A DNA stretch of 64,000 bases from JACVRW01 sp963751835. Lineage in GTDB: Bacteria; Actinomycetota; Thermoleophilia; Solirubrobacterales; Thermoleophilaceae. This document shows, one piece after another, positions 40,912 to 48,548 of the stretch. The translations under genes and the position numbers were made by a program. The notes beneath the pieces were generated by a model. The model had not been told where the DNA came from. It saw nothing but the letters and a program-made list of their open reading frames with translations, and did no database searches. The first letter of the stretch is position 1, and each line of letters opens with the position of its first letter. The stretch covers positions 1 to 64,000 of the forward strand of contig CAVVWD010000035.1 of assembly GCA_963751835.1 (NCBI GenBank), in the 5' to 3' direction.

Positions 40912-42822
40912 ATGCGAGCGGGCTGCTGTTGGCTTGTCGGGGCCCTCGTCCTCCTCGCCGGGATGCCGGCGGCCGCCGGCGCCCAACCGGTGACCAAGCG
41001 CTGTCCGGACGATCCCCTTGCGCGCTGCGGCTGGGTGCGCGTGCCGCTTCTCCGCGCCGCGCCCGACGGCGGCGGGCGCAAGCTCCGGATCCACTTCCGC
41101 GTGTTCCGGCGCACCGACCGCTCGCGACCCGCGCTCGAGCCGATCGTCGCCGTCGAGGGCGGCCCCGGCTACCCGTCGATCGGCTCGGCCGAGTCCTATC
41201 TGTTCCTGCTCGGCCCCATGCGGCGCCGCCACGACCTGATCGTGGTCGACAACCGCGGCACCGGCCGCTCCGGCGCAATCAACTGCCCGCGCCTGCAGGC
41301 GCTGAAGGGCGAGTATGAGCGCGAGGCCGCCCGCTGCGCGCGGAAGCTCGGTCGCGCGGCCAACGCCTACGGTACCGGCGCGGCGGCCGACGACCTGGCG
41401 GCCGTGCTCGACGAGCTGCGCGTGCGGGTGGTCGACATATATGGGGACTCTTACGGCACCTACTTCGCGCAGGCGTTCGCGGTGCGCCACCCCGCGCGCG
41501 TGCGGGCGGTCGTCCTCGACGCCGCCTACGGGGTCGACGGCTTCGACCCGTGGGTGCGAGAGGAGTCGGTGGCGCTGCGCTTCGCATGGCGGGAGGTGTG
41601 CCGGCGCTCGGCGAGCTGCCGCGGGCAGCCGCTCGCCGAGCTTCGCCGCATGGCGCTCCGGCTCGAGGCCAGGCCCTTCGTCGCCACCGGACGGGACGCC
41701 GACGGCGGCCGCCACCGGGTGAAGGTGGACGGCTCCGCGCTCGGGCAGATGGCCGGCGACGCGTCCTACTACTACTCGATCTTCCGCGACCTGCCGGCGG
41801 CGCAGCGGGCATACCGGCGGGGAGACCGGGAGCCGCTCCTGCGCCTTGCCGCCGAGGACCTGCCGTTCACGGGTGGAGGCCCGGTCCAGGACTACTCGGA
41901 GGGCGCCTACGTGGCGGTCGCCTGCCACGACTATCCGACGCTGTGGGATCCCCGAGCGCCGTTCCGCGAGCGGCGCGCCCAGCTCGCGGCCGCCCGCGCG
42001 CTGCTCGAGCCGGACGCCTACGCGCCCTTCCCCAACGACGTCTGGCTGCGCTCCCTGTACATCGACCAGACGATCACCGGCTGCCTGCGCTGGCCGGCGC
42101 CGAGGCACCCCGACCCGCCCGTGCCGCCCGGGGCGATCTTCCCGGCGATGCCCGTGCTCGTGCTCGACGGCGACCTCGACATGATCACCCCGCTGGGCGA
42201 CTCGATCCGCGCTGCGGGGCTGTTCCCGAACTCGACCCTCGTGACGGTCCGGAACGTGGGGCACGTGACGGCGCTCGCGGACTTCGACGGCTGCACGTCG
42301 GGGATCGTGCGCCGCTTCCTGAGGACGCTCTCGGCCGGCGACACGACCTGTGCCTCGCGCACGCAGGAGGTCCACGTGGTGCCGAGGTTCCCGCGCCGCG
42401 TGGCCGGGGCGCCGGCGGCCTCGCGAGCGCCGCGCGGCGACCGCTCCAGGGGACTCGACCGCCGCGCCGCCTGGGCCGCTGCCTGGGCGGTCGGGGATGC
42501 GCTCGCGCGCTACCAGCTGATGAGCGGCGTGCGCGGACATGGGCTGCGTGGGGGCCGCTTCTTTGACGTGGGCGGCTCGTACTATTCCTTTCGGCCGGTC
42601 CGCCTGCGCCTGCGAGGGGTGCGCTTCGTGTCGGACCTCGCCGTGAGCGGCACGGTCGAATGGGACCGGCGCGCAGGCAGGGTGACTGGGCGGCTGCGAC
42701 TGACGGGGGCGCGGACCGGGAGGCTGCGGATCGGCTGGCGGACCCGCGAGACGCACGCGGTGGCTTCGTTGCGGGGGAGGCTGGGCGGGCGGGTGGTGCG
42801 GGTCGTGACGCCGGCGCCTTGA
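40912..42822 (+). CDS. Secreted TAP-like alpha/beta hydrolase (proline iminopeptidase-related)
   Basis: A signal peptide (CCWLVGALVLLAGMPAAAGA) precedes an alpha/beta hydrolase with oxyanion block IVAVEGGPGYPSIGSAESYL, dipole block IVVDNRGTGRSGAINCPRLQ, nucleophile elbow VVDIYGDSYGTYFAQAFAVR, acid VLVLDGDLDMITPLGDSIRA and His VRNVGHVTALADFDGC. This is the TAP/SlpD-like tripeptidyl-aminopeptidase group, often acting on peptides outside the cell. The last 130 residues (YQLMSGVRGHGLRGGRFFDV onward) form a beta-rich extra domain. Paired cysteines suggest disulfides. It is probably co-transcribed with the nine-helix membrane protein. Confidence 0.85.
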   Translation: MRAGCCWLVGALVLLAGMPAAAGAQPVTKRCPDDPLARCGWVRVPLLRAAPDGGGRKLRIHFRVFRRTDRSRPALEPIVAVEGGPGYPSIGSAESYLFLLGPMRRRHDLIVVDNRGTGRSGAINCPRLQALKGEYEREAARCARKLGRAANAYGTGAAADDLAAVLDELRVRVVDIYGDSYGTYFAQAFAVRHPARVRAVVLDAAYGVDGFDPWVREESVALRFAWREVCRRSASCRGQPLAELRRMALRLEARPFVATGRDADGGRHRVKVDGSALGQMAGDASYYYSIFRDLPAAQRAYRRGDREPLLRLAAEDLPFTGGGPVQDYSEGAYVAVACHDYPTLWDPRAPFRERRAQLAAARALLEPDAYAPFPNDVWLRSLYIDQTITGCLRWPAPRHPDPPVPPGAIFPAMPVLVLDGDLDMITPLGDSIRAAGLFPNSTLVTVRNVGHVTALADFDGCTSGIVRRFLRTLSAGDTTCASRTQEVHVVPRFPRRVAGAPAASRAPRGDRSRGLDRRAAWAAAWAVGDALARYQLMSGVRGHGLRGGRFFDVGGSYYSFRPVRLRLRGVRFVSDLAVSGTVEWDRRAGRVTGRLRLTGARTGRLRIGWRTRETHAVASLRGRLGGRVVRVVTPAP

Positions 42823-42895
42823 TGGGGGCCTCGGCCGCCGGCGCCTGCTTCCTCGCGGCGCCTGGCCCGACCCGGAGAGAACGGCAGCAAAGATG

Positions 42896-42943
42896 GGGCC
42901 GACCGCGGCAGATTGGCGACCCAGAGAGCGGGCCGACCGCGGC
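42896..42943. repeat. 14-bp direct repeat in an intergenic region
   Basis: GGGCCGACCGCGGC occurs at 42896-42909 and 42930-42943, 34 bp apart. A small inverted repeat TGTCGT-CAC-ACGACA follows at 42960-42974. They lie in the 242-bp gap before the ArsR operon and could be regulator half-sites. No role is evident. Confidence 0.4.
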
Positions 42944-43028
42944 CAGAGTGCCGACTTGGTGTCGTCACACGACATCAAGGCGGCATCGTTCGCTCGGCTC
43001 TTCGTCGCCGGGGACGCCAAGCGTTAGC

Positions 43029-43064
43029 TTGACCTTACGTAAGTAATGGCTTAAACTCTCTCTC
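43029..43064 (+). promoter_or_regulatory. Leaderless promoter with palindromic operator for the ArsR-SRPBCC operon
   Basis: TTGACC (43029-43034) and TAAACT (43052-43057) are separated by 17 bp, a good housekeeping promoter. The GTG start of the ArsR gene is at 43065, only 7 bp past the -10, so the mRNA should begin at or beside the start codon. The perfect palindrome CTTACGTAAG (43034-43043) overlaps the -35 and spacer and is a likely ArsR operator. Confidence 0.7.
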
Positions 43065-43397
43065 GTGCAGAGCGCAATCGAGGCCATCGCCGCCCCCCGC
43101 CGGCGGGACATCCTTCGCCTGGTCCACCGCACCGAGCTGACCGCGGGCGCGATCGCCGCGAACTTCCGCGACGTCTCGCGGCCGGCGATCTCGCAGCACC
43201 TGCGGGTGCTGCGTGAGGCGGGGCTGCTGCGCGAGCGCCGCGACGGGACGCGCCGTCTCTACAGCGCGGATCCGGGCGGCCTCGATGGTCTGCGCGAGTT
43301 CCTCGAGCGGTTCTGGGACGAGCGGCTCGAGACCCTGAAGACCGAAGCAGAGCGAGAAGAGAGGAGCAGGCGCCATGCCAGAGGCAACCGGAACTGA
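43065..43397 (+). CDS. ArsR-family repressor of an SRPBCC gene
   Basis: The 110-residue winged-helix protein reads IEAIAAPRRRDILRLVHRTE, LTAGAIAANFRDVSRPAISQ and HLRVLREAGLLRERRDGTRR. No metal ligands are obvious, as in the ArsR group paired with AHSA1/SRPBCC genes. It overlaps the next gene by 23 bp, so the two are coupled. The start is GTG, on a probable leaderless message. It likely represses its own operon through the upstream palindrome. Confidence 0.85.
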   Translation: MQSAIEAIAAPRRRDILRLVHRTELTAGAIAANFRDVSRPAISQHLRVLREAGLLRERRDGTRRLYSADPGGLDGLREFLERFWDERLETLKTEAEREERSRRHARGNRN

Positions 43398-43836
43398 AGC
43401 GATCGTGCGCGAGGTGCAGATCGACGCGAGCCCCGAGACGGTGTTCGGGTTCTTTACCGAGCCCGACAAGATCACGCGCTGGCTCGCCGAGTCGGCAACC
43501 GTCGACCCGCGGCCAGGCGGCATCAACCACCAGACCCACCCGGGCGGAGACGAGAATCCCAGCGGCCCGTACTACATGCGCGGTGAGTTCGTCGAGGTCA
43601 CGCCGCCGTCGCGGGTGGTGTTCACGTGGGGGTTCGAGAACGAGGACGTCGCCGTGAAGCCGGGGGAGAGCACGGTCGAGGTGACCCTCGAGCCCTCTCG
43701 CGGCGGCACGCTGCTGCGGCTCGTGCACCGCGACCTCCCCGCGTCCGAAATCGCCAGCCACACAGACGGCTGGACCGAGCTGCTCGCCCGTCTCGCCGTA
43801 CTGGTGAGCGAGCGCGATCCGGAGGCGAGCGGCTAG
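43375..43836 (+). CDS. SRPBCC/AHSA1-like domain protein
   Basis: The 153-residue protein starts EAIVREVQIDASPETVFGFF and follows the AHSA1-type SRPBCC fold (TEPDKITRWLAESATVDPRP, FVEVTPPSRVVFTWGFENED, VEVTLEPSRGGTLLRLVHRD, DGWTELLARLAVLVSERDPE). Members bind hydrophobic ligands, and ArsR-linked ones are common in actinobacteria; the ligand is unknown. It overlaps the ArsR gene and is followed by a strong bidirectional hairpin. Confidence 0.85.
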   Translation: MPEATGTEAIVREVQIDASPETVFGFFTEPDKITRWLAESATVDPRPGGINHQTHPGGDENPSGPYYMRGEFVEVTPPSRVVFTWGFENEDVAVKPGESTVEVTLEPSRGGTLLRLVHRDLPASEIASHTDGWTELLARLAVLVSERDPEASG

Positions 43837-43853
43837 TACTGACCGGGCACAGT

Positions 43854-43884
43854 GCGGCCGGGGCATCGAACATGCCCCGGCCGC
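43854..43884. terminator. Bidirectional hairpin between SRPBCC and YceI genes
   Basis: GCGGCCGGGGCAT and ATGCCCCGGCCGC form a perfect 13-bp stem with loop CGAAC. It fills the 61-bp gap between two convergent genes and can terminate both. Confidence 0.85.
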
Positions 43885-43897
43885 TCGCGTCCCTTCT

Positions 43898-44452
43898 CTA
43901 GCCCTGCTTGACGGCTGACACGTCGAGCGCCAGCCGGACCTTGTCGGACACCAGGACGTTGCCCGAGCCGAGCACCTGGTTGAAGGTCATCCCGTAGTCC
44001 GAGCGGTTGAGCTGACCGCGGACCTCGAGGGCCACGCGCTCGTTGCCCCACGGGTCGATCTCGGTCCCCTGGATCTCCGCCGTGAGAACGACCTCGCGCG
44101 TCACGCCGCGCAGCGTCAGGTCGCCCACGATCTCGAAGCGCTCGTCGTCGACCGGGCGGATCTCGGTCGACGTGAACTCGATCTGGGGATGGCGCTCCGC
44201 GTGGAAGAAGTCGGGGGAGCGCAGGTGGTCGTCGCGCTGAGGCTCCTGGGTGTCGAGGCTCGCGACGTCGACGGTGCCGTGGGCCCGTGCCGACGACAGA
44301 TCGTCGGCGAGCTCGAGGGTGCCCACGAAGCTGCCGAAGTGGCCGCGGACGGTTGCGATGCCGAGGTGCTTCGCTGAGAACTCGACGCGCGAGTGCGAAG
44401 GATCGACGCTGTAGGTGCCGGTCGGTACGACGGTTGCGGTTGCGGTGCTCAC
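43898..44452 (-). CDS. YceI family lipid-binding protein
   Basis: The GTG at 44452 (VSTATATVVPTGTYSVDPSH) follows AGAGGGAAGA and is preferred over in-frame Met codons upstream. The YceI lipocalin-like fold is clear: SRVEFSAKHLGIATVRGHFG, SLDTQEPQRDDHLRSPDFFH, EIVGDLTLRGVTREVVLTAE and VRGQLNRSDYGMTFNQVLGS. Members bind isoprenoid or other long lipids. No signal peptide is seen with this start, so it is predicted cytoplasmic, as in many actinobacterial forms. A 14-bp palindrome upstream suggests a dedicated regulator. Confidence 0.9.
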   Translation of the reverse strand: MSTATATVVPTGTYSVDPSHSRVEFSAKHLGIATVRGHFGSFVGTLELADDLSSARAHGTVDVASLDTQEPQRDDHLRSPDFFHAERHPQIEFTSTEIRPVDDERFEIVGDLTLRGVTREVVLTAEIQGTEIDPWGNERVALEVRGQLNRSDYGMTFNQVLGSGNVLVSDKVRLALDVSAVKQG

Positions 44453-44506
44453 TTGTCTTCCCTCTTTCCTTGTCTGCCGGCCGCCTGACCTGTGGCGTGG
44501 CCGGTA

Positions 44507-44520
44507 CTTGCACGTGCAAG
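44507..44520. promoter_or_regulatory. 14-bp palindrome upstream of the YceI gene
   Basis: CTTGCACGTGCAAG is a perfect palindrome 55 bp upstream of the YceI start. MarR-family repressors often use such sites before YceI genes; no marR gene is in this window. Confidence 0.6.
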
Positions 44521-44633
44521 CAGTTTGCCGCAAGGAGGGCCGCTTTCCCATGGGCGAAGCCCTCAACCTCATGGACTTCTGTGACGTCCGCTTTCCCACC
44601 CTGCGCAGCCGGCCGAGCCGGCTGCTTCGGGCC

Positions 44634-45563
44634 TCAGCCGCGAACGGTGCCGCGGTACGCCTGCGGGGAGCGCCCCATCTGGCGCTTGAACGCGCGCGAG
44701 AAATACAGCGGGTCCCCGAACCCGACGCGGTAGGAGATCTCGCCCACGGTGAGGTCGGTGTAGCGAAGCAGCCGGGCCGCCTCGACCATCACGCGCTCGG
44801 TCACGAGCTCCTTCGTCGAGCGGCCCGTGACGCGGGTGAGGGCCTGCGCCAGCGCCGGCCCGGGGACGGCGAGGGCGTCGGCGTAGTGGCGAGCATCGTG
44901 GTGGACCGCGAAGTCGCGCTCCAGCCGTTCCGTGAAGTGCCTCAAGAGCTGCACGTCGGCGTCGTCCGCCTCGCGCCGCTCGCTGCGCCCCTCGTCGTAC
45001 CAGCGCTCGGTCCAGAGCAGCAGGGTCGAGATGAGATGCCGGATCACGTCGGTGCAGTAGGCGTCGGGCGGCCGCTCGAGCTCGGCGGCCAGCGCCCGGA
45101 AGAGCGGCGTCACGGAATCGCACGCCTCCTCAGGTGCGGCGATCGTGCGCCCGCCGCGTCCGCTGAGGAGCCAGCCCGAAGCGATCCGCTGCGAGCCGCC
45201 GTGGAGCACCGCGTCGGTCACACGCAGCAGTGCGCCGCTGAGATTCTCGGCCCACACGAACTGATGGACCTGACCGCGCCCGATCACCGTGATTGTGGGG
45301 GCCTCGACGGGCACGCGGTAGCCGTCGATCAGGTGCTCGCCGCGTCCCTCGGCGACGAAGATCAGCTCGTGATAGTCGTGCCTATGCGGCTCCCGGATGG
45401 CGTCCTCGCCGAAGGCGACCCCCTCGAACAGGCGCACCTCGACCTCCGCCCCGGGATCCAGGTGGTCGACGGCGAGGCTGGTCTGAGGCTCGGCGGTCGC
45501 CAAGGACGTGAATGATGCCGGGTGCGATCCCCCAAAGAGAGGCTGACCGATGACAGAGCTCAC
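44634..45563 (-). CDS. AraC-family regulator with N-terminal cupin
   Basis: The cupin sensing part is AIREPHRHDYHELIFVAEGR, then GEHLIDGYRVPVEAPTITVI; the C-terminal AraC domain is YADALAVPGPALAQALTRVT, EAARLLRYTDLTVGEISYRV and GFGDPLYFSRAFKRQMGRSP. The GTG at 45563 makes the start overlap the divergent esterase start by 14 bp; a start further in (for example near 45437) is possible. The PHRHDYHE motif may bind a metal or small ligand. It may control the esterase, since the two are head-to-head. Confidence 0.8.
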   Translation of the reverse strand: MSSVIGQPLFGGSHPASFTSLATAEPQTSLAVDHLDPGAEVEVRLFEGVAFGEDAIREPHRHDYHELIFVAEGRGEHLIDGYRVPVEAPTITVIGRGQVHQFVWAENLSGALLRVTDAVLHGGSQRIASGWLLSGRGGRTIAAPEEACDSVTPLFRALAAELERPPDAYCTDVIRHLISTLLLWTERWYDEGRSERREADDADVQLLRHFTERLERDFAVHHDARHYADALAVPGPALAQALTRVTGRSTKELVTERVMVEAARLLRYTDLTVGEISYRVGFGDPLYFSRAFKRQMGRSPQAYRGTVRG

Positions 45564-46212
45564 CTTCCGCGAGCGGCCGGCGGCCGGCGATCCGGCCGGC
45601 CTGCTCGTCCTGCATCACGGTCGCGGGACCGACGAGAACGACCTGCTCCCACTGGGCGACGTGCTCGACCCGGAACGGCGCCTGCACGTCGTGACCCCGC
45701 GCGGGCCACTGACCCTGCCCGGCTGGTCGGGCTATCACTGGTACGTGGTGCCGCGAGTCGGCTACCCCGACCCGGACACCTTCAACGCCGCCTTCGCGAG
45801 CCTCGCCGAGCTCCACGACGATCTTTGGCGGCGCACGGGCCTCGGCCCCGAGCAGACCGTGCTGGGCGGCTTCTCGATGGGCTCGGTGATGAGCTATTCA
45901 CTGGGCCTGGCCGGGAGCCGGCCGGCTCCCGCCGGCATCCTGGCTTTCTCGGGCTTCGTGCCGGTCGTCGAGGGCTGGAGCGCCTCGCTCGAGGACCGTC
46001 AGGGAACACGGGCGTTCATCGCCCACGGCCGCAACGATCCGATCATGGAGGTCGGCTTCGCCCGCCAGGCGCGCGAGCTGCTGGAGCAGGGTGGGCTGGA
46101 GGTCGAGTACCACGAGTCGGACGCCGGCCACCACATCGACCCGGCGCACGTGCCCGCTGCGGTCGAGTGGCTGGCAGCGACGCTGAGCGTGGAGCGGCCG
46201 GCCGAGCTCTGA
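45550..46212 (+). CDS. Carboxylesterase/phospholipase-like alpha/beta hydrolase
   Basis: The 220-residue protein belongs to the small esterase group (Abhydrolase_2-like): LLVLHHGRGTDENDLLPLGD, nucleophile elbow TVLGGFSMGSVMSYSLGLAG, acid AFIAHGRNDPIMEVGFARQA and His ESDAGHHIDPAHVPAAVEWL. The catalytic triad is complete. It is cytoplasmic; substrates are short acyl esters. The ATG follows AGAGAGG. Divergent AraC regulation is likely. It converges on the DUF2461 gene with an 8-bp gap. Confidence 0.85.
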   Translation: MTELTFRERPAAGDPAGLLVLHHGRGTDENDLLPLGDVLDPERRLHVVTPRGPLTLPGWSGYHWYVVPRVGYPDPDTFNAAFASLAELHDDLWRRTGLGPEQTVLGGFSMGSVMSYSLGLAGSRPAPAGILAFSGFVPVVEGWSASLEDRQGTRAFIAHGRNDPIMEVGFARQARELLEQGGLEVEYHESDAGHHIDPAHVPAAVEWLAATLSVERPAEL

Positions 46213-46220
46213 CCAGCCGC

Positions 46221-46847
46221 TCAGCCGCCGGTCGCGGGGCCCACGTGCTTCCCGAGCCAGGTCACGAGCGGGCGCGCGCTCTCGAGCTCCTCGCGGATCC
46301 GCTTGTCGGCGGAACGCTTGTGCAGCCACGCCCCGACCGGGCGCCGGCGGTAGACGGTCAGCTCCTTCATCCGCAGGCGGTGGAGGCGCGGATGGTCGAG
46401 CGGGTAGCCGCGCGGCGCCCGCTTGAGCCCTGGCGGCCCGGGTTCGAGCCCCGCGTCGGTCGCGATCTTCAGCGCGCGCTCGAAGGCCGCCGCCCGCCGG
46501 CCGTCGTCGATCGCGGCCCGGTAGCGCGCCAGCTGGTCGGAGGCGGGATGGTGGAGGCCGCCCGCCACGAGCAGGCCGTCCAAAGACAGCTCGACGTAGT
46601 AGCCGCCGGCTGAGCCGTAGCCGATCGCCAGGCCGAGCTGCTCCTTGATCGGTGGCCGCATGTGGAAGCGGGTGTCGTGGTAGGGCCGGAAGAAGTGCGG
46701 CTCGCCGAGATCGGCCAGGCCGGCGGCGAGCTCCCTCGCCGGTTCCATCAGAAAGACGTCGTAGCGCTCGCGGTTCGCCTTGAACCAGTCGCGGTCGTTG
46801 TTGGCCTCGAGATCGCGAAGGAACTCGATCGCCTCCGGTGGCCACAT
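46221..46847 (-). CDS. DUF2461 family protein
   Basis: The ATG at 46847 gives MWPPEAIEFLRDLEANNDRD, the family's first block; in-frame codons up to 46901 are possible. Further blocks are FLMEPARELAAGLADLGEPH, RPYHDTRFHMRPPIKEQLGL, GGYYVELSLDGLLVAGGLHH and GLKRAPRGYPLDHPRLHRLR. DUF2461/TIGR02453 proteins are widespread and have no known activity. It is cytoplasmic. It follows the six-repeat secreted protein on the same strand, 65 bp downstream. Confidence 0.85.
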   Translation of the reverse strand: MWPPEAIEFLRDLEANNDRDWFKANRERYDVFLMEPARELAAGLADLGEPHFFRPYHDTRFHMRPPIKEQLGLAIGYGSAGGYYVELSLDGLLVAGGLHHPASDQLARYRAAIDDGRRAAAFERALKIATDAGLEPGPPGLKRAPRGYPLDHPRLHRLRMKELTVYRRRPVGAWLHKRSADKRIREELESARPLVTWLGKHVGPATGG

Positions 46848-46912
46848 GCGCGCGAAGCCTACGCGCCGCGGGATCCCCGGACGGGTGCCCGGGGATCCCA
46901 CGAATGGCTCGG

Positions 46913-47770
46913 CTAGCGGCCGGGCCCGAAGAAGCCCGGTCCGTCCGGGCCGCCCGGACCACCGGGGCCGCGAGGCCCGCCGTGGCCGCCCGGCCCGGGC
47001 CCACGCTCGGGCCGCGGCAGGTCCGCCAGGGCGTCCTCGACCTTGTCCGCCGAGAGGCCGAACCGGTCGGCGAGGAACGCCTCCAGCTCCGCCTGGCGCT
47101 GCTCCCAGCCCGACTCGGCGCCGGCGCGGACCTCGCGCAGGGCCTTGCGAAGCTCGGCGCGGCTCACGTCGAGCGCCGACGCCAGCTGGCGAAGCGGCGC
47201 CGCGCCGTGCCTGCGGTGGTGCCTCGCGCCCGGGTCCGGCCGGAGCGCGTTGAGCGCATTCTCGACCTTCTCGACCTCCACGCCGAGCTCGGCCGCGAGC
47301 GCCTCGGCGAATTCGCCCGGATCGCCGGGCCTGTCGCTCGCCAACGTCTCGAGCGCCGCCTCGACCTGCGCGGTCTCAAGCCCGAGCTCGCCCGCGAGCT
47401 TCGCGGCGAAGCGCGTCTTGTGACTGTCCTCGATCTGGGCGAACGCCTCGTTCACCTTGTCGGCGGAGATCCCGAGCGCCTTGGCGAGCGAGGTCGCAAA
47501 GGCGTTCCGCGCATCGCTTCCCTGCTGCTCGTGGAAGTCACGCAACGCCTGCTCGAGCTCGTCCGCGTCGACGCCGAGGGCATCCGCGAGGTCCTCGAAG
47601 CCCGGCGGCGGGCCATGATCGAAGCCGCGCTCGGCAGTGGCGTTCCCGGAGCCCCCGGAGCCCGCCGATGCCGATCCGTCACCGGCCTGGCTTCCGATGC
47701 CGTAGGCAGCTGAGGCGAGTCCGACCGCCCCCGCCAGGACGAGTGCTGTTGCCTTCTTTGGAGTGTTCAT
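46913..47770 (-). CDS. Secreted protein with six helix-turn repeats and a Gly/Pro tail
   Basis: A signal peptide (MNTPKKATALVLAGAVGLAS) is followed by six repeats with an (L)A-x-x-L-G-V/I-x-x-x-x-V/L-x-x-A-L core: LADALGVDADELEQAL, LAKALGISADKVNEAF, LAGELGLETAQVEAAL, LAAELGVEVEKVENAL, LASALDVSRAELRKAL and LADRFGLSADKVEDAL, 34 to 57 residues apart. The tail is Gly/Pro-rich (GPGGHGGPRGPGGPGGPDGP). The repeat looks like a short helix-turn-helix of unknown binding. It is divergent from an OmpR/histidine-kinase pair, with 91 bp between starts, so it may be controlled by or feed that system. Confidence 0.75.
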   Translation of the reverse strand: MNTPKKATALVLAGAVGLASAAYGIGSQAGDGSASAGSGGSGNATAERGFDHGPPPGFEDLADALGVDADELEQALRDFHEQQGSDARNAFATSLAKALGISADKVNEAFAQIEDSHKTRFAAKLAGELGLETAQVEAALETLASDRPGDPGEFAEALAAELGVEVEKVENALNALRPDPGARHHRRHGAAPLRQLASALDVSRAELRKALREVRAGAESGWEQRQAELEAFLADRFGLSADKVEDALADLPRPERGPGPGGHGGPRGPGGPGGPDGPGFFGPGR

Positions 47771-47861
47771 GGCCGCGAGCCTGGTGCCGCCACGTAAGAC
47801 GGGCGTAAGAGCGAGCTAAGAAGCGCCGAAGAGCAGGGCCGGCGCAGTCAGAATCCCCCCG

Positions 47862-48548
47862 ATGAGGATCCTGATCGTCGATGACGACCGCGCGCTCAGG
47901 GACGCCCTGCGGCGGGCACTGACGCTCGCGGGATATGACAGCGTGCTGGCCGCCGACGGCGAGGAGGCGCTCGCCCGCGCTACGTCGGCCGCGCCGGACG
48001 CGATCGTGCTCGACGTCGGACTGCCCGGGATGGATGGGCTCGAGGTGTGCCGCGCGCTGCGCGCGTCTGGCGATCGCGTGCCCGTGCTGATGCTCACCGC
48101 CCGCGATGCGGTCGCCGACCGCATCGACGGCCTTGACGCGGGCGCCGACGACTACCTCGTCAAGCCCTTCGACGTCGGCGAGCTGAAGGCCCGCCTACGG
48201 GCGCTCCTGCGCCGCGGGCAGGCCGGCGCGGACGCCGACAAGCTCGAGTTCGGCGAGCTCCGGCTCGACGGCGCGCGCCACGGCGTCGCCGTTGGGGAGC
48301 GCTTCGAGGAGCTCACGCGCACGGAGTACGACCTGCTCGAGCTGTTCATGAAGAACCCGCGCAACGTGCTTCCGCACAGCGTCATCTACGAGCGCGTGTG
48401 GGGCTACGACTTCGGGCCGGCGTCGAACGCGCTGCGCGTGTACATCGGCTACCTGCGCCGCAAGCTCGACGAGCTCGGCGCCCGGCCCCTGCTGCACACG
48501 GTGCGCGGGGTGGGCTATGTGCTGCGCGAGCCGGACGCCGCTCAATGA
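47862..48548 (+). CDS. OmpR-family response regulator
   Basis: The receiver domain has D7/D8, the phosphoacceptor D51 (AIVLDVGLPGMDGLEVCRAL) and K101 (ADDYLVKPFDVGELKARLRA). The winged helix is intact (EELTRTEYDLLELFMKNPRN; RVWGYDFGPASNALRVYIGY; LRRKLDELGARPLLHTVRGV). It is coupled by ATGA to the histidine kinase. Likely targets include the divergent six-repeat protein gene. The stimulus is unknown. Confidence 0.95.
   Translation: MRILIVDDDRALRDALRRALTLAGYDSVLAADGEEALARATSAAPDAIVLDVGLPGMDGLEVCRALRASGDRVPVLMLTARDAVADRIDGLDAGADDYLVKPFDVGELKARLRALLRRGQAGADADKLEFGELRLDGARHGVAVGERFEELTRTEYDLLELFMKNPRNVLPHSVIYERVWGYDFGPASNALRVYIGYLRRKLDELGARPLLHTVRGVGYVLREPDAAQ

Noticed and set aside
40636..43020. 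A 794-residue minus-strand frame over the TAP-like hydrolase
   Set aside because: It is a shadow of a gene with signal peptide and full catalytic triad; no recognisable domain.
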